This document shows, piece after piece, positions 33,499 to 42,633 of a stretch of DNA of 64,000 bases (its first letter is position 1; every line of letters begins with the position of its first letter). The DNA comes from Bacilli bacterium (GTDB lineage Bacteria; Bacillota_I; Bacilli_A; RFN20; CAG-288). The stretch lies in NCBI GenBank assembly GCA_022652945.1, contig JALCRV010000004.1, positions 123,309 to 187,308 on the forward strand, written 5' to 3'. The translations under genes and the position numbers were made by a program. The notes under the pieces are model-generated. The model saw only the letters and a list, made by a program, of their open reading frames with translations. It searched no databases and was not told where the DNA came from.

Positions 33499-34887
33499 TT
33501 AACTCGGGACGGTTAAAGACGGATAAGTCTGTTTTAAAGCATTATAGAATTTAGTCTTAGCTTCTTCCTCGGTGATTTTCCCGAGGAAGTAATTTTTAAA
33601 CCCGGAATTATGGAGCAGAAGATCTCTGATCCTGGCATCGTAAATGGTGCCTTTGCGAACTTTGGATTTTTTATTGACTTCCGCATAAAGAGCTAAATCG
33701 CTCTGCTGATACATCGGGTTAACATCGTTAGCGGTGAAACTATCCATCACCGCTTCATTGTTAACCGCAAGGCGGAACATAGAGGCGATAGATTTCATAA
33801 TCTTCGAATCCATCGTCATTTCCCGGATGATTTCCTTTACAGCAGAATTATTATCTCCACCCGTTGCCGCCAGCAGATACATATTATCTCTCCGATACAA
33901 GGAGGGTCCCTGGCATAAGCCCCACTGACCATAAAGACCATTTCCCAGCTTTTGTTCTCCATCTAAATTAGATAAGGAATTAATTACTAAATTAGCGCTT
34001 TGGGAAGAAGAGAGGAAAAAGGAAAAGACCTGGCTAGAAGGTCCTTGATCTAAAATCCAATTAGTGGATTCGTATTCCGTGGAATTATTAAAGCCATTAG
34101 AAGTAAAATCCTTAGTCTGCGTTACCCAGTTTTCTAAAGAGTCATCGAAATTTACTTTATCAGCGGAGACTAAGGGAGCGGAAATTCCATCAAGGAAAGG
34201 ATCTAAGCTATCTCCAAAGCCCGAAAGCATCAGATATCCTTTGTCTTCAACAGTCTGAGCAGCCGCAGTGAAGTCATCCCAGGAAGCGACTTTCGCTTGG
34301 ATATCTTCAGGAGAAGAAGTACCGAAGATAGTCTGAGCTAAGTCACGACGGTAAGCAAAAAGCCCCGGGTTAAGTTGGAATCCAGAAGCCAGATATTCAT
34401 TCTTTGAGGAGATCGCTTCCTGCCTTGCAAAGGAATACTGAGAAGCAAAATTAGTTTCCTGGAAGCCGAGATTCAGAAGGTTAACAGCATACCCGGAAGC
34501 CATATATTTCAAAAGATAATTCTCCGAGACCAAAAACATATCGATCTTATCATTAGAGGATAAGCTGGCATTGCTGGAAAGGATGCCATCGATCGTCGAA
34601 TAATAAGAATCCTCATCAGAAATCGAGCGGAATGAAGACTGCAATCCGTTATTCAATAAGATAGCCCCGTTACCTTGGTCTTCTTTAAATAACGGAGATG
34701 TCTTTTCGAAGATGTTGCGGAAATTTGCGGAGGATGGATAATAGATAACTAGATTATCGCCTTCCTGCTTTAAGGAGCTTAAAGAGGAAGTAGAAAAAGA
34801 AGAGGACGTTAAAGATGAGGTCTCTTGATGATTACAAGAGACCAGTAAGAGGATAAAGACAAGCACCGCCATTTTTCTCTTTTTCAT
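33499..34887 (-). CDS. orphan ABC-type solute-binding lipoprotein
   Basis: A protein of 462 aa with signal peptide KMAVLVFILLLVSC (lipobox LLVSC) and a short Ser-rich linker. The remainder resembles extracellular solute-binding family 1: LVIYYPSSANFRNIFEKT, FLVSENYLLKYMASGYAVNL, PEDIQAKVASWDDFTAAA, and a late KVRKGTIYDARIRDLL. No permease or ATPase gene is nearby. It may feed a distant importer or act as a sugar sensor. It converges with the anti-sigma gene with only 11 nt between. The ribosome binding site is weak. Confidence 0.75.
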   Translation of the reverse strand: MKKRKMAVLVFILLLVSCNHQETSSLTSSSFSTSSLSSLKQEGDNLVIYYPSSANFRNIFEKTSPLFKEDQGNGAILLNNGLQSSFRSISDEDSYYSTIDGILSSNASLSSNDKIDMFLVSENYLLKYMASGYAVNLLNLGFQETNFASQYSFARQEAISSKNEYLASGFQLNPGLFAYRRDLAQTIFGTSSPEDIQAKVASWDDFTAAAQTVEDKGYLMLSGFGDSLDPFLDGISAPLVSADKVNFDDSLENWVTQTKDFTSNGFNNSTEYESTNWILDQGPSSQVFSFFLSSSQSANLVINSLSNLDGEQKLGNGLYGQWGLCQGPSLYRRDNMYLLAATGGDNNSAVKEIIREMTMDSKIMKSIASMFRLAVNNEAVMDSFTANDVNPMYQQSDLALYAEVNKKSKVRKGTIYDARIRDLLLHNSGFKNYFLGKITEEEAKTKFYNALKQTYPSLTVPS

Positions 34888-35118
34888 CTTTGTTTTGCCT
34901 GACTATTTGATTATAGATTACTTTTTGCTTAAGCATATAATCTTTTCTTCCTAGGAGTTTTTTTCTAAAGATTTTCTTTCCGCTTAGCAGTTTAAAAAAA
35001 AGATATCCTTTAAGGTCTTAAACAACTTAAAAATCTAATCGGTAATTCAGTAATAAACTTCCATCTCCCTTTCGGCTTTTTTTCTACTTTGTTAAAGCCA
35101 TTCTACGTTAATAAATTT

Positions 35119-35132
35119 CCTTTTATAAAAGG
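35119..35132. promoter_or_regulatory. 14-bp palindrome in the gap between the divergent SBP and flippase genes
   Basis: CCTTTTATAAAAGG is a perfect inverted repeat about 10 bp upstream of a TAAAAT -10-like box serving the 35187 gene. It could be an operator. The 299-bp gap (34888-35186) is otherwise AT-rich and holds only weak promoter elements and another small palindrome, GCTTAAGC (34927-34934). Confidence 0.3.
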
Positions 35133-35186
35133 CTTAAACATAGTAAAATAAGAAAGTCGAACTGAAAAGAAAAGATAAAAAACAAA

Positions 35187-36479
35187 ATGGAAAAGAAACC
35201 GATCAAGGAATTGATAGAGAGCAAAAGGAAACCGATGACCGCCAAGAAGAAAAAGATCATCAAGAATGTTTCCTATATAATCTTTTTCCTTGCGGTTACC
35301 GTTCTCGCTATCACTCTTATTCTGTCTTACGATGATATCTCAGTTATTTCTAAGACTTTCTCCGGTATCGCTTTAGGCTCGAACTGGGCGTGGCTTTTGC
35401 TGGCGATCGTTTTTACGATTTTGTATTTTATCCTTTACCCTACTTCTCTTAATGTCTACGCTCACGCTTTAAAAAGCGAATCGACTAAGGTGGAGACATA
35501 TCTGATCGGAGGCTCGGAGATTTTCTATAACGGCATCACCCCTTCCGCGGTCGGGGGACAACCTTTCCAGGTTTACGCTTTAACTAGCCGCAATGTCCCT
35601 TCGGATAAAGCCAGCGGAATGATTCTGATGAATTACATCACTTTCATTCTCTCAACTAATATTTACGCTATTATTTCCTTGATTTACTATCCTCAGTACC
35701 TCGGGGCTTTGGAAAGGCTCAATCTCACTTCCTTAGAATGGGTGGCGGTCACGGGCTTTGTTTTAAATATCTTGAACTTAGTGATCTGCTTAATGCTCGG
35801 GCTTTCCACGCATCTTAAAGTCGCTTTGGTTAAGCTTTTTACTTTCCTTTGCAAGCCTAAGTGGATCAATAAACATTTTGGCAAGCTGATCCCTCGCTTT
35901 TCCGAATACTGCGAAAATACCCAGAAGGCTTTTAGAGAACTTACTTCTCACCGCAAGCACTTCATCCTCGCCTTTGTGGATAAAATGGTCACGATGTTCT
36001 TCTACTATGCCATTCCCTTTTTCATCCTTAAGGCGGTCAATATCCCGGTCGGTGGAGAGAATTTCTTCCCGGTCTTCTTCGGAACTTCCTTCGCTATCAC
36101 CTGCATCGCTTGGCTGCCGACTCCGGGTGGGACTTTAGGTATCGAATACGCTTTCTCAATCGTCATCACTTCCGTTCTGCAAAGCGTGGATTCTTCTTAT
36201 GTAGTTGATAATGTCCAGGCGGTCACCCTGATCTGGCGTTCTTTGACTTTCTATCTCCTGCTCATCCTTTCCTTTGCAGAATCTGCATGGTTCCAGGCCT
36301 TGTCTTCAAGAAGAATTAAAAGGGAAGAAAAACTGCTGGAACTTTCCGAAAAGGAGAGCAATCAAGAGCCAGCTTTAGAGACAGGAAACGAAGAGACTAT
36401 TAAGCAAGAAGAGAATAAAGAAATTTCTGAACCAGTTACTTCAGAAACGGGAGGCAAGAAAGATGAGCGAGAGCAATAG
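35187..36479 (+). CDS. flippase-like / lysylphosphatidylglycerol-synthase-type membrane protein
   Basis: A protein of 430 aa with about eight membrane helices. The segment TPSAVGGQPFQVYALTSRNV near residue 118 carries the G-G-x-P-x-Q-x motif of the PF03706 family (AglD/MprF N-terminal-like). It has an acidic, charged C-tail of ~60 residues. Family members move or modify membrane lipids; no lysyltransferase domain is attached here. The gene overlaps the GT8 gene by 17 nt, so they are co-translated, pointing to synthesis and translocation of a glycolipid. The ribosome binding site is poor. Confidence 0.8.
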   Translation: MEKKPIKELIESKRKPMTAKKKKIIKNVSYIIFFLAVTVLAITLILSYDDISVISKTFSGIALGSNWAWLLLAIVFTILYFILYPTSLNVYAHALKSESTKVETYLIGGSEIFYNGITPSAVGGQPFQVYALTSRNVPSDKASGMILMNYITFILSTNIYAIISLIYYPQYLGALERLNLTSLEWVAVTGFVLNILNLVICLMLGLSTHLKVALVKLFTFLCKPKWINKHFGKLIPRFSEYCENTQKAFRELTSHRKHFILAFVDKMVTMFFYYAIPFFILKAVNIPVGGENFFPVFFGTSFAITCIAWLPTPGGTLGIEYAFSIVITSVLQSVDSSYVVDNVQAVTLIWRSLTFYLLLILSFAESAWFQALSSRRIKREEKLLELSEKESNQEPALETGNEETIKQEENKEISEPVTSETGGKKDEREQ

Positions 36480-37323
36480 TAAGCCTTTAGATCTTCTTTA
36501 CTGCGGGGATCGTTTAAGAATCCGCGGTTTTTATCTTTCTTTGCTATCGATTGCTAACAGAACTAAAAGACCTTTACGAGTTCATATCTTTACCATGGGC
36601 GTTCCGGAACGCGGAAATTCTGGTATGGCCTTAGCGACCGATGACGGAGAATTCCTTTCTCAGATGATCAATAAGCGTCTTGCCGGCTCTTCCGTCCTGA
36701 TTTACAATGTCACCGATCAATACCAAGCCACGATCAAAAGAGGCAAGAATAATAAGAATCAGTATTCTCCTTATTCGATGATCAGATTATTCGCTGACGA
36801 TGTCTTAAAAGATGTCGATAAGGTCATCTATCTCGATGATGATACGATGGGTGTCTCCGATATCCAAAACTTCGAGAAGTACGATCTTACCGGTAAAGAG
36901 ATGGGTGTCGTCGATGATTGGCTCGCAGTCAGATGGGGACATAAAGGCTACTTCAATTCCGGAGTCCTTTACCTTAATCTCGACCAGATACGTAAAACCG
37001 GCTTATTCCACGATGCTTTGGATATGTGCTGCAATAAGAGAATGTCCATGCCTGATCAGACCGCTCTTAATCGTCTCTCACATGGAAGAGTCATCCTCCC
37101 CAGAGCGTTCAACGAACAAAGAAAGATCTATCCTGATACGGTCATCGCTCACTACCCTAAGCGTTTATTCTTACATTTCCATCCGGTCAAGCCTTGGCAG
37201 CCGGAAAGAATGCAAAAGCTTTATAAGATCCATGATTTCGATAAGGACTACGAAGAATACATTCTTACCTTCCCTTTTGAAAAGTACGGTTTCAGCAAAC
37301 CTACTTTACTCACTAAAAAATAG
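36463..37323 (+). CDS. glycosyltransferase family 8 (GT-A fold)
   Basis: A protein of 286 aa. The metal-binding DxD motif appears as VIYLDDDTMGVSD near residue 128, and the family signature FNSGVLYLNLDQIRKTG near residue 168, followed by DQTALNRL and LHFHPVKPW toward the C-terminus. GT8 enzymes are retaining transferases using UDP-sugars, often UDP-glucose or UDP-galactose. Coupling to the flippase-like gene suggests a membrane glycolipid or teichoic-acid-like product. A strong terminator follows. Confidence 0.88.
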   Translation: MSESNSKPLDLLYCGDRLRIRGFYLSLLSIANRTKRPLRVHIFTMGVPERGNSGMALATDDGEFLSQMINKRLAGSSVLIYNVTDQYQATIKRGKNNKNQYSPYSMIRLFADDVLKDVDKVIYLDDDTMGVSDIQNFEKYDLTGKEMGVVDDWLAVRWGHKGYFNSGVLYLNLDQIRKTGLFHDALDMCCNKRMSMPDQTALNRLSHGRVILPRAFNEQRKIYPDTVIAHYPKRLFLHFHPVKPWQPERMQKLYKIHDFDKDYEEYILTFPFEKYGFSKPTLLTKK

Positions 37324-37336
37324 CTCTTATTTTCTT

Positions 37337-37362
37337 CCCGGCTGTACTAAGCCGGGATTTTT
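37337..37362 (+). terminator. terminator of the flippase-GT8 operon
   Basis: The 6-bp GC stem CCCGGC/GCCGGG has an 8-nt loop and is followed by ATTTTTAATT. Confidence 0.8.
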
Positions 37363-37473
37363 AATTACCGACAGTTAAATAAGATGAAGATACTAAATTT
37401 ATAAAAGGATTTCATAAAGCAAAAGAAAGCAGTTAATCTATAATAAAGAAAATAGAAAATGGAGGAACAGATT

Positions 37474-38391
37474 ATGATGGTCGGCTTAATGATGAGACAT
37501 TACATGAAAAAAGGCGATGATGTCCGAGATAAAGGTTTAAAGAGACCTGAGGATGTCACCTTCATCCGCAATAGACATTACGGAATCCATCCTTATTATC
37601 AATCCTTAGATATCTATAAGCCGAAAGGCAAAGAAAATGAAAAGCTTCCGGTTATTATCTCTATCCACGGTGGCGGCTGGGTCTACGGTGATAAAGAAAG
37701 ATATCTTTATTACTGCGCTTCCTTGGCTCAAAGAGGATTCGCCGTCATTAACTTCACTTACCGTCTAGCTCCTTTTTATAAATACCCAAGACAGATCCAA
37801 GATTGCATCAAGCTTCTGAATTGGGCTCTTAAGAACCAAGAAAAGTATCATTTAGATATGGATAACGCCTTCTTATTAGGTGACTCAGCCGGTGGAGATC
37901 TGACCGCCTTAGTTAACTGCTTATTAACCGATAAGAACTACGCTGAAGAAATGAAAATCAAAGTGCCAGAAGGTTTCCGTTTTAAGGCTATCGGGCTTAA
38001 CTGCGGAGCTTATGAGCATAAAATTTCCGCTCCTTTAAAAGAAGGCGCCAGCGAGCAAGACCAGCAGATGTATAAGATGAACCTCGGTCTTTTAAACGAC
38101 TATCTCGGGGGGAACTACAAAGACAAACTTCAGCAGGCCAGCCCGATTTACCATATCAACAAAGAATTCCCTCCGGCTTATATCCTCTCCGCTAACCAAG
38201 ACTTCTTAAAAGACGATGCTTATATGATGGAAAAGAAATATACCGAACTGGGTCTGGAGCACGGCTTCAAAATCTACGGAGATGATAAGCATCCTCTCCA
38301 GCACGTCTTCTTCTGCAACATGAGGGAAGAAGAAGGCAAGAAAGCCATGGATGATGAACTGAATTTCTTCAAGAAGTTCATCAAGAACTAA
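37474..38391 (+). CDS. alpha/beta-hydrolase, esterase/lipase of the HSL-like family
   Basis: ATG 37474 is preferred over ATG 37459 because GGAGGAAC lies 8 nt before it. The 305-aa protein has the oxyanion-hole motif SIHGGGWVYGDK near residue 70, the nucleophile elbow LGDSAGGDL near residue 140, an Asp in SANQDFLKDD, and the catalytic His in DKHPLQHVF near the C-terminus. No signal peptide is present, so it is cytoplasmic. The likely action is hydrolysis of short acyl or acetyl esters, possibly deacetylation of imported glycans; the substrate is unknown. Confidence 0.85.
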   Translation: MMVGLMMRHYMKKGDDVRDKGLKRPEDVTFIRNRHYGIHPYYQSLDIYKPKGKENEKLPVIISIHGGGWVYGDKERYLYYCASLAQRGFAVINFTYRLAPFYKYPRQIQDCIKLLNWALKNQEKYHLDMDNAFLLGDSAGGDLTALVNCLLTDKNYAEEMKIKVPEGFRFKAIGLNCGAYEHKISAPLKEGASEQDQQMYKMNLGLLNDYLGGNYKDKLQQASPIYHINKEFPPAYILSANQDFLKDDAYMMEKKYTELGLEHGFKIYGDDKHPLQHVFFCNMREEEGKKAMDDELNFFKKFIKN

Positions 38392-38472
38392 TAAAAGCAT
38401 CTGAAGATTTTGACAAACGAAGCCTAAAGATCTTTAATCATCTTTGGATAAATCATCATAAGGGGGATTAAT

Positions 38473-38895
38473 ATGAAAGGCTTAGGAAAAGTTCTGCTGC
38501 TGATCGGGGCGGTGCTGATGTTCGTCTATTCAATCTTCGATCTTATTAACTTAATCACGACCATCGTCAAGACTCCGGATGTGCTCTTTAAGACTGACCC
38601 GGCCTTCGCTGGCATCGTCGCCTTAATCATCACGATCGTTACCGTCGTCATTTCACTCTTAGTCGGTTACTACGGAATCACTTTCGCTGTCCAAAACAAG
38701 AACCGCACCATCGTCATGGTCGCTTCGTGGATCATGCTGATCTTAGTCATCATCGATATCGTTGACTTCATCGTCGGCTTAACTAAGGGTGGGGCCTTCA
38801 ACTGGTCCTCTGTTTCCGGAGTTGCCTTAGGCTCTCTTGCTTCCATCCTTTATTTTGTCGGCTACTTCTTAGATACCAAAAAGAAAGCCAGATAA
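38473..38895 (+). CDS. hypothetical four-helix membrane protein
   Basis: A protein of 140 aa with four predicted helices (VLLLIGAVLMFVYSIFDLI, GIVALIITIVTVVISLLVGY, TIVMVASWIMLILVIIDIV, LGSLASILYFVGYFL) and a basic tail (DTKKKAR). GGGGG lies 7 nt before the ATG and a strong terminator follows, so it is a real short gene. No family is recognised. Confidence 0.7.
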   Translation: MKGLGKVLLLIGAVLMFVYSIFDLINLITTIVKTPDVLFKTDPAFAGIVALIITIVTVVISLLVGYYGITFAVQNKNRTIVMVASWIMLILVIIDIVDFIVGLTKGGAFNWSSVSGVALGSLASILYFVGYFLDTKKKAR

Positions 38896-38909
38896 TTAAA
38901 ACAATCGAA

Positions 38910-38937
38910 AAATCCTCCTGACAAGGGAGGATTTTTT
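38910..38937 (+). terminator. terminator after the 140-aa membrane protein
   Basis: The stem AAATCCTCC/GGAGGATTT (with loop TGACAAG) is followed by T6. Confidence 0.85.
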
Positions 38938-38971
38938 AATGCTTTTTAACAATTAAACCAGCATTTCCTGG

Positions 38972-39835
38972 TTATTTAATATTGGTAATAAGATGATCAG
39001 TATAAGAATAATTCTTCTTCAAAGCTTCGTTTTCCTCTTCGCCTTTAATACCGCAAAGATTGATGACCGCCAAATGAACTCTCCGATTAAGATCTTTAGT
39101 CCCTTCTTCCCGATTCATTTTCCTATCCGCATATAAAGGCTCCCCGATAGTTAAAGTAAATAAAGGTTCCTTTCTTCTCCATAAGCGATAAACGCCTCTT
39201 CTCGGACGATAGGAAAACCCCATCGGAACAACAGGAGTTCCCGTTTCATATGCTAGACGGAAAGTCCCCGGCTCAAACTCTCTGATTGGAACATAAAAGA
39301 ACCAACAAGCCGCTTCCGGATAGACATGAAGCCACTTGTGTTCCTTAATGACTTCTTTCATCGAAATGTAAGCCTTCCCGAGGCTATGAGCGGTCCTGAC
39401 GACCGGGAATCCTCCGTAAGCCTGCAGCATTTTCCCGATGGAAGATTCAAATCCATCCTTCCACATCGGATATTCCGGGAAATGGAAGACATTTCCGTAA
39501 GATACCGCGAGACAATCTAACGAAAAGACATGGTTAGAAACAGTGATGAAACCGTTCTTCAATTCTTCTTTATGCTCGCGAAGAATCTTCCGATTCTTGA
39601 CTTTTAAGCCGTAAAAAATCCTGACGACTGTTTCCCCGACTAAAAGGCCACCTAAGCGAGTAAAGGCTCGTTTAACCCGGAAAAGAAAGTTCTTCGGACG
39701 GAAGACGAAATCCTTGCTTTCATAGTCATAATCATATTTATGTTTAGAAACGAAAACATCACCGTGCTCATCTTTGGGATAAGCTGGGATCGGAGGCTTG
39801 GGGATATATAGTCCTTCGGCTTTGTTCTTTTCCAT
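38972..39835 (-). CDS. 1-acyl-glycerol-3-phosphate acyltransferase-like (PlsC superfamily)
   Basis: A protein of 287 aa. The acyltransferase motif I NHxxxxD is seen as SNHVFSLDCLAVSYG, and motif III as HVYPEAACWFF (Glu-containing block), followed by ETGTPVVPMGFSYRP, typical of motif IV. An N-terminal extension of ~75 residues has no clear helix. The probable role is phospholipid or glycolipid acylation at the membrane. The usual EGTRS of motif III is modified, so the acceptor may differ from lysophosphatidic acid. Confidence 0.8.
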   Translation of the reverse strand: MEKNKAEGLYIPKPPIPAYPKDEHGDVFVSKHKYDYDYESKDFVFRPKNFLFRVKRAFTRLGGLLVGETVVRIFYGLKVKNRKILREHKEELKNGFITVSNHVFSLDCLAVSYGNVFHFPEYPMWKDGFESSIGKMLQAYGGFPVVRTAHSLGKAYISMKEVIKEHKWLHVYPEAACWFFYVPIREFEPGTFRLAYETGTPVVPMGFSYRPRRGVYRLWRRKEPLFTLTIGEPLYADRKMNREEGTKDLNRRVHLAVINLCGIKGEEENEALKKNYSYTDHLITNIK

Positions 39836-39903
39836 ACTAATATTTATATCACATCAGGCTGATTTAAAGAAATCAGTAAAGGAGACAGGAAAGGAATTGT
39901 TTA

Positions 39904-40416
39904 TTATTTAAGTACGAGATGGAGGATGAAGACGACAATCAAGGTAGCGACCAATAACTGATGAATTAAAGTAATTGTCTTTCTAGAAGGAGTCTTATTG
40001 AAATAAGCAATTAAACCGGAAGCGGAAAGAAAAGCTAAGAGTCCAGCTAAAATATAACCGGTAATGAAATGAATCCACGAAGGATCATTAATATCAAAAA
40101 CCATAGCAAAATGGACAAATAATAAGCTGACAGCCAGACAACCGATCGGCATATGGAACTGATTAAGGACACGATAATAAGGAACTAATTTAGTCTTCAG
40201 TTCCGGCTTAGTCTTCTTAGAGAAGAAAATCACGCGGAAAATGAAAAGGAGCAGCAACGGGACCATCGCTCCACCCATAATCCATCCCAACGCTTCTCCG
40301 CCCTCTCCGACATTCATCGGGCCTTTAATCGTAAAGACAAAGAAAAGGACGACCGCTGTAATAAAGATGGCGCTAGCTAAGGAGTACAAGGCAATTTTTA
40401 TTGCTTTCATTTGCAT
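39904..40416 (-). CDS. four-helix membrane protein with conserved-looking histidines
   Basis: A protein of 170 aa with about five hydrophobic segments. Histidines fall near helix ends or within helices: RVLNQFHMPIG, LLFVHFAMV, WIHFITGY, LIHQLLVAT and VFILHLVLK. This pattern resembles small b-type cytochrome/ferric-reductase-like membrane proteins, but the similarity is only by eye. If haem is bound it would be surprising in an apparently fermentative organism. It starts at ATG 40416, with a second Met two codons later. Confidence 0.6.
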   Translation of the reverse strand: MQMKAIKIALYSLASAIFITAVVLFFVFTIKGPMNVGEGGEALGWIMGGAMVPLLLLFIFRVIFFSKKTKPELKTKLVPYYRVLNQFHMPIGCLAVSLLFVHFAMVFDINDPSWIHFITGYILAGLLAFLSASGLIAYFNKTPSRKTITLIHQLLVATLIVVFILHLVLK

Positions 40417-40562
40417 TACCTCTACGGAATATTATAAGACTAATCAGAGCCTAAACAATGAAATGTTGTTAGACACCTATTGCAATCTGCAAAAGTTCCT
40501 TAAAATTAAAAAGGATCCGCTTTTTGGGGGCGAATCCTGCTGAAGCATCTAAATAAAATAAC

Positions 40563-41810
40563 TCAGTTCTCTGTTTTCAAGGCCACGGAAGAGGACTTAA
40601 TATAACGGTAGACCAAGAGAATACTAGGAAGAATATAAACCGCTCCTAAGAAATAGCCGGCGAAGAAAAGAAGCGGCAGAGATCCGGTCGGGATAATCCC
40701 TGAGAAGAAGTAAACCAAAGTCTCGCTTCCGATGAGGATGAAAGACAACAGGAAGAAGAAGTCTTTCTTTTTCTTCCAACTAAGGATTCCTTCAACCAGA
40801 AGATAGAGAATAAAGGCGATTAAGACAAAGAAACCGTAATCCAGAAATGAAAGTCCTGGCTGGGTATAATTGCTGGAATAACGATTAATACTGAGGGCGA
40901 AATACTCATAAAAGCAGAACCAGCTACCTACGACAACAAAAGAAGAAACAATGATAGTCCGTAAAGGAATAGCCTTCCTGAGGGCCAGAATGACAATAAG
41001 GCCTGCAAGAACCAGCGCGGAGAAAGTCGTCATAATAAGCTTAAGGGTCAATAAAGCCTGAGTCTCATACTTACCGGCTGTTAAAGTCAAAAGCAAACTG
41101 GCGGTCGTATAGGTTGCTATAAAAAGATAATCGGCATTAGTTTTGTTGATTCCTCCCTTTTTACCACGGGCAAGGATAAAAGGCAGGAGAAGGAATCCTA
41201 AAGCCAGACCGATATGTCCACCGACTATCGCCCACGACCAGTAAAGATCTAAATTAACGATCTCGGAAGTTACGTTAGAAGAATAGAAGCTATTAGAGAC
41301 TGGTAAAGGAATAAACATTCCTAAGGTAAAAAGCCCGAGGAAAAGGATGCTTATAATGCCTTGACGCAGAAAACGACGGTCATTGTCATCATAATCGCAC
41401 CGGCTATGGTAAACGGATAAAAGAATAATCGCTCCAACTAACCCGCAAGACCAAATACAAGCAAAGACGATAATCCCGTTTAAGACATTATAAGTTGCAT
41501 AAGCGGTAACAATAGATAAAACGAAGCCTAGAAACGCCAACGCCAAGAAGCCGATCATCAGACCTAGGTTAAGAGCTAAGGTTTTCTTCTGAGAGACATG
41601 TTCCTTTTCTTCTACTTCATCTCTAATAAGATAATCGGTCGAGACATCGAAGATCTCTGCTAGCCTTGAAACGGAGGCAGTATCAGGCAAAGCCAGATTA
41701 CCTTCCCACTTACTGACCGTTTGACGTGAGACTCCGACTTGATCTGCTAAGTCTTCCTGAGTAATCGCATGCTTCTTTCGCTGATAGGCAATCTTTTCAC
41801 CGGTATTCAT
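40563..41810 (-). CDS. XRE-family regulator fused to a polytopic membrane domain
   Basis: A protein of 415 aa. Residues 1-65 form a Cro/CI-type helix-turn-helix (TQEDLADQVGVSRQTVSKWE, LAEIFDVSTDYLI). After a short charged linker the remaining ~330 residues hold about ten membrane helices without a known domain. Membrane-tethered XRE regulators of this type occur in Firmicutes; the DNA-binding head would act on promoters near the membrane. Its own promoter is at 41837-41865, and GAAAGGAG precedes the ATG. Confidence 0.85.
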   Translation of the reverse strand: MNTGEKIAYQRKKHAITQEDLADQVGVSRQTVSKWEGNLALPDTASVSRLAEIFDVSTDYLIRDEVEEKEHVSQKKTLALNLGLMIGFLALAFLGFVLSIVTAYATYNVLNGIIVFACIWSCGLVGAIILLSVYHSRCDYDDNDRRFLRQGIISILFLGLFTLGMFIPLPVSNSFYSSNVTSEIVNLDLYWSWAIVGGHIGLALGFLLLPFILARGKKGGINKTNADYLFIATYTTASLLLTLTAGKYETQALLTLKLIMTTFSALVLAGLIVILALRKAIPLRTIIVSSFVVVGSWFCFYEYFALSINRYSSNYTQPGLSFLDYGFFVLIAFILYLLVEGILSWKKKKDFFFLLSFILIGSETLVYFFSGIIPTGSLPLLFFAGYFLGAVYILPSILLVYRYIKSSSVALKTEN

Positions 41811-41836
41811 TTTCCTTTTCTCCTTTCGACGTCATC

Positions 41837-41865
41837 ATCATAATTTTGAGCCTTGCCCTAGACAA
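41837..41865 (-). promoter_or_regulatory. promoter of the XRE-membrane regulator
   Basis: Minus strand: TTGTCT (41865-41860), a 17-bp spacer and TATGAT (41842-41837). The 322-bp gap 41811-42132 also holds the hairpin at 42031-42051; nothing else is recognised in it. Confidence 0.55.
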
Positions 41866-42030
41866 GCAATGATTTGCTACAACGTGTCGCCTTTGATTGA
41901 CATTTATTAAAATAACAGGGATTTGCAATAGTTTTACTTCTAATATATTACTGCTTTCTTCACGATTTTATCTTCATAAAAAGAAAAATCATTGACGTTA
42001 TATAAGTTGAGAAAACCAAGCAACAAAAAA

Positions 42031-42051
42031 CGGCAGCTTTTTCAGTTGCCG
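42031..42051. terminator. hairpin flanked by A6 and T4, possible bidirectional terminator
   Basis: CGGCAGCT-TTTTC-AGTTGCCG forms an 8-bp stem (one G-U on the plus strand). The flanks give T6 on the minus strand and CTTTTG on the plus strand. It would end transcripts of the antiporter remnant at 42133. Confidence 0.55.
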
Positions 42052-42132
42052 CTTTTGCTATAAGTGTAGAAGTTCTCTTCTCAACTTTAAAATGATTCAT
42101 GAACAACACCTGCTCTACTTTTTCGAACAACG

Positions 42133-42633
42133 TTAAGATAGTCTATGAGCTTGTTCTTTCCGTTTCGCCATAATGACCAGACCAATCGTAATTACGGCAA
42201 GTGAAGAAGAGAAGCCGAACCATTTACTCAGATAATCCTCTAGCAAAACCAGACCAAACCCCACTCCAAAAATGAGAACTAGCTTTAAGGAATCACGGAA
42301 GTGAGATTTGCTGAAGAAAAATGCAAGAATTAGTTCGATTCCTATTCCAACAATAATCCCCGTCACAATTGAAAGGGGGATGTTCATAAAGCTCAGCCAA
42401 GAGATACTTCCGCCGGATTCGATTAAGCAAAAGACTGTATAAAAGACAATCATGACGATGTCATCGGCACTTGAACCAGCGATAATAAGCCCCGGAATAC
42501 CCTTGCTTGTTCCGCACTTTTCCTCCATCAGCCGCACCATCATCGGCACGACAACCGTCATCCGGATAGATGTCATCTTCTTGATGAAAAAGATTGATCG
42601 GAAACGGCGTTTGAGATTTTTGGCATTATTCAA
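42133..42633 (-). pseudogene. fragment of a cation:proton antiporter (CPA-type)
   Basis: A frame of 166 codons that can start only at a TTG inside a tandem repeat. The translation contains MTVVVPMMVRLMEEKCG and GIPGLIIAGSSADDIVMIVF, the inner transmembrane core typical of Na+/H+ antiporters of about 400 residues, then three more helices. The N-terminal half is missing, and the C-terminus ends in an unlikely basic tail (MAKRKEQAHRLS). No ribosome binding site is seen. It is best read as the remnant of a gene disrupted at the repeat junction. Confidence 0.65.

Noticed and set aside
36812..37378. 188-codon frame overlapping the GT8 gene
   Set aside because: Same-strand shadow; GT8 motifs are all in the other frame.
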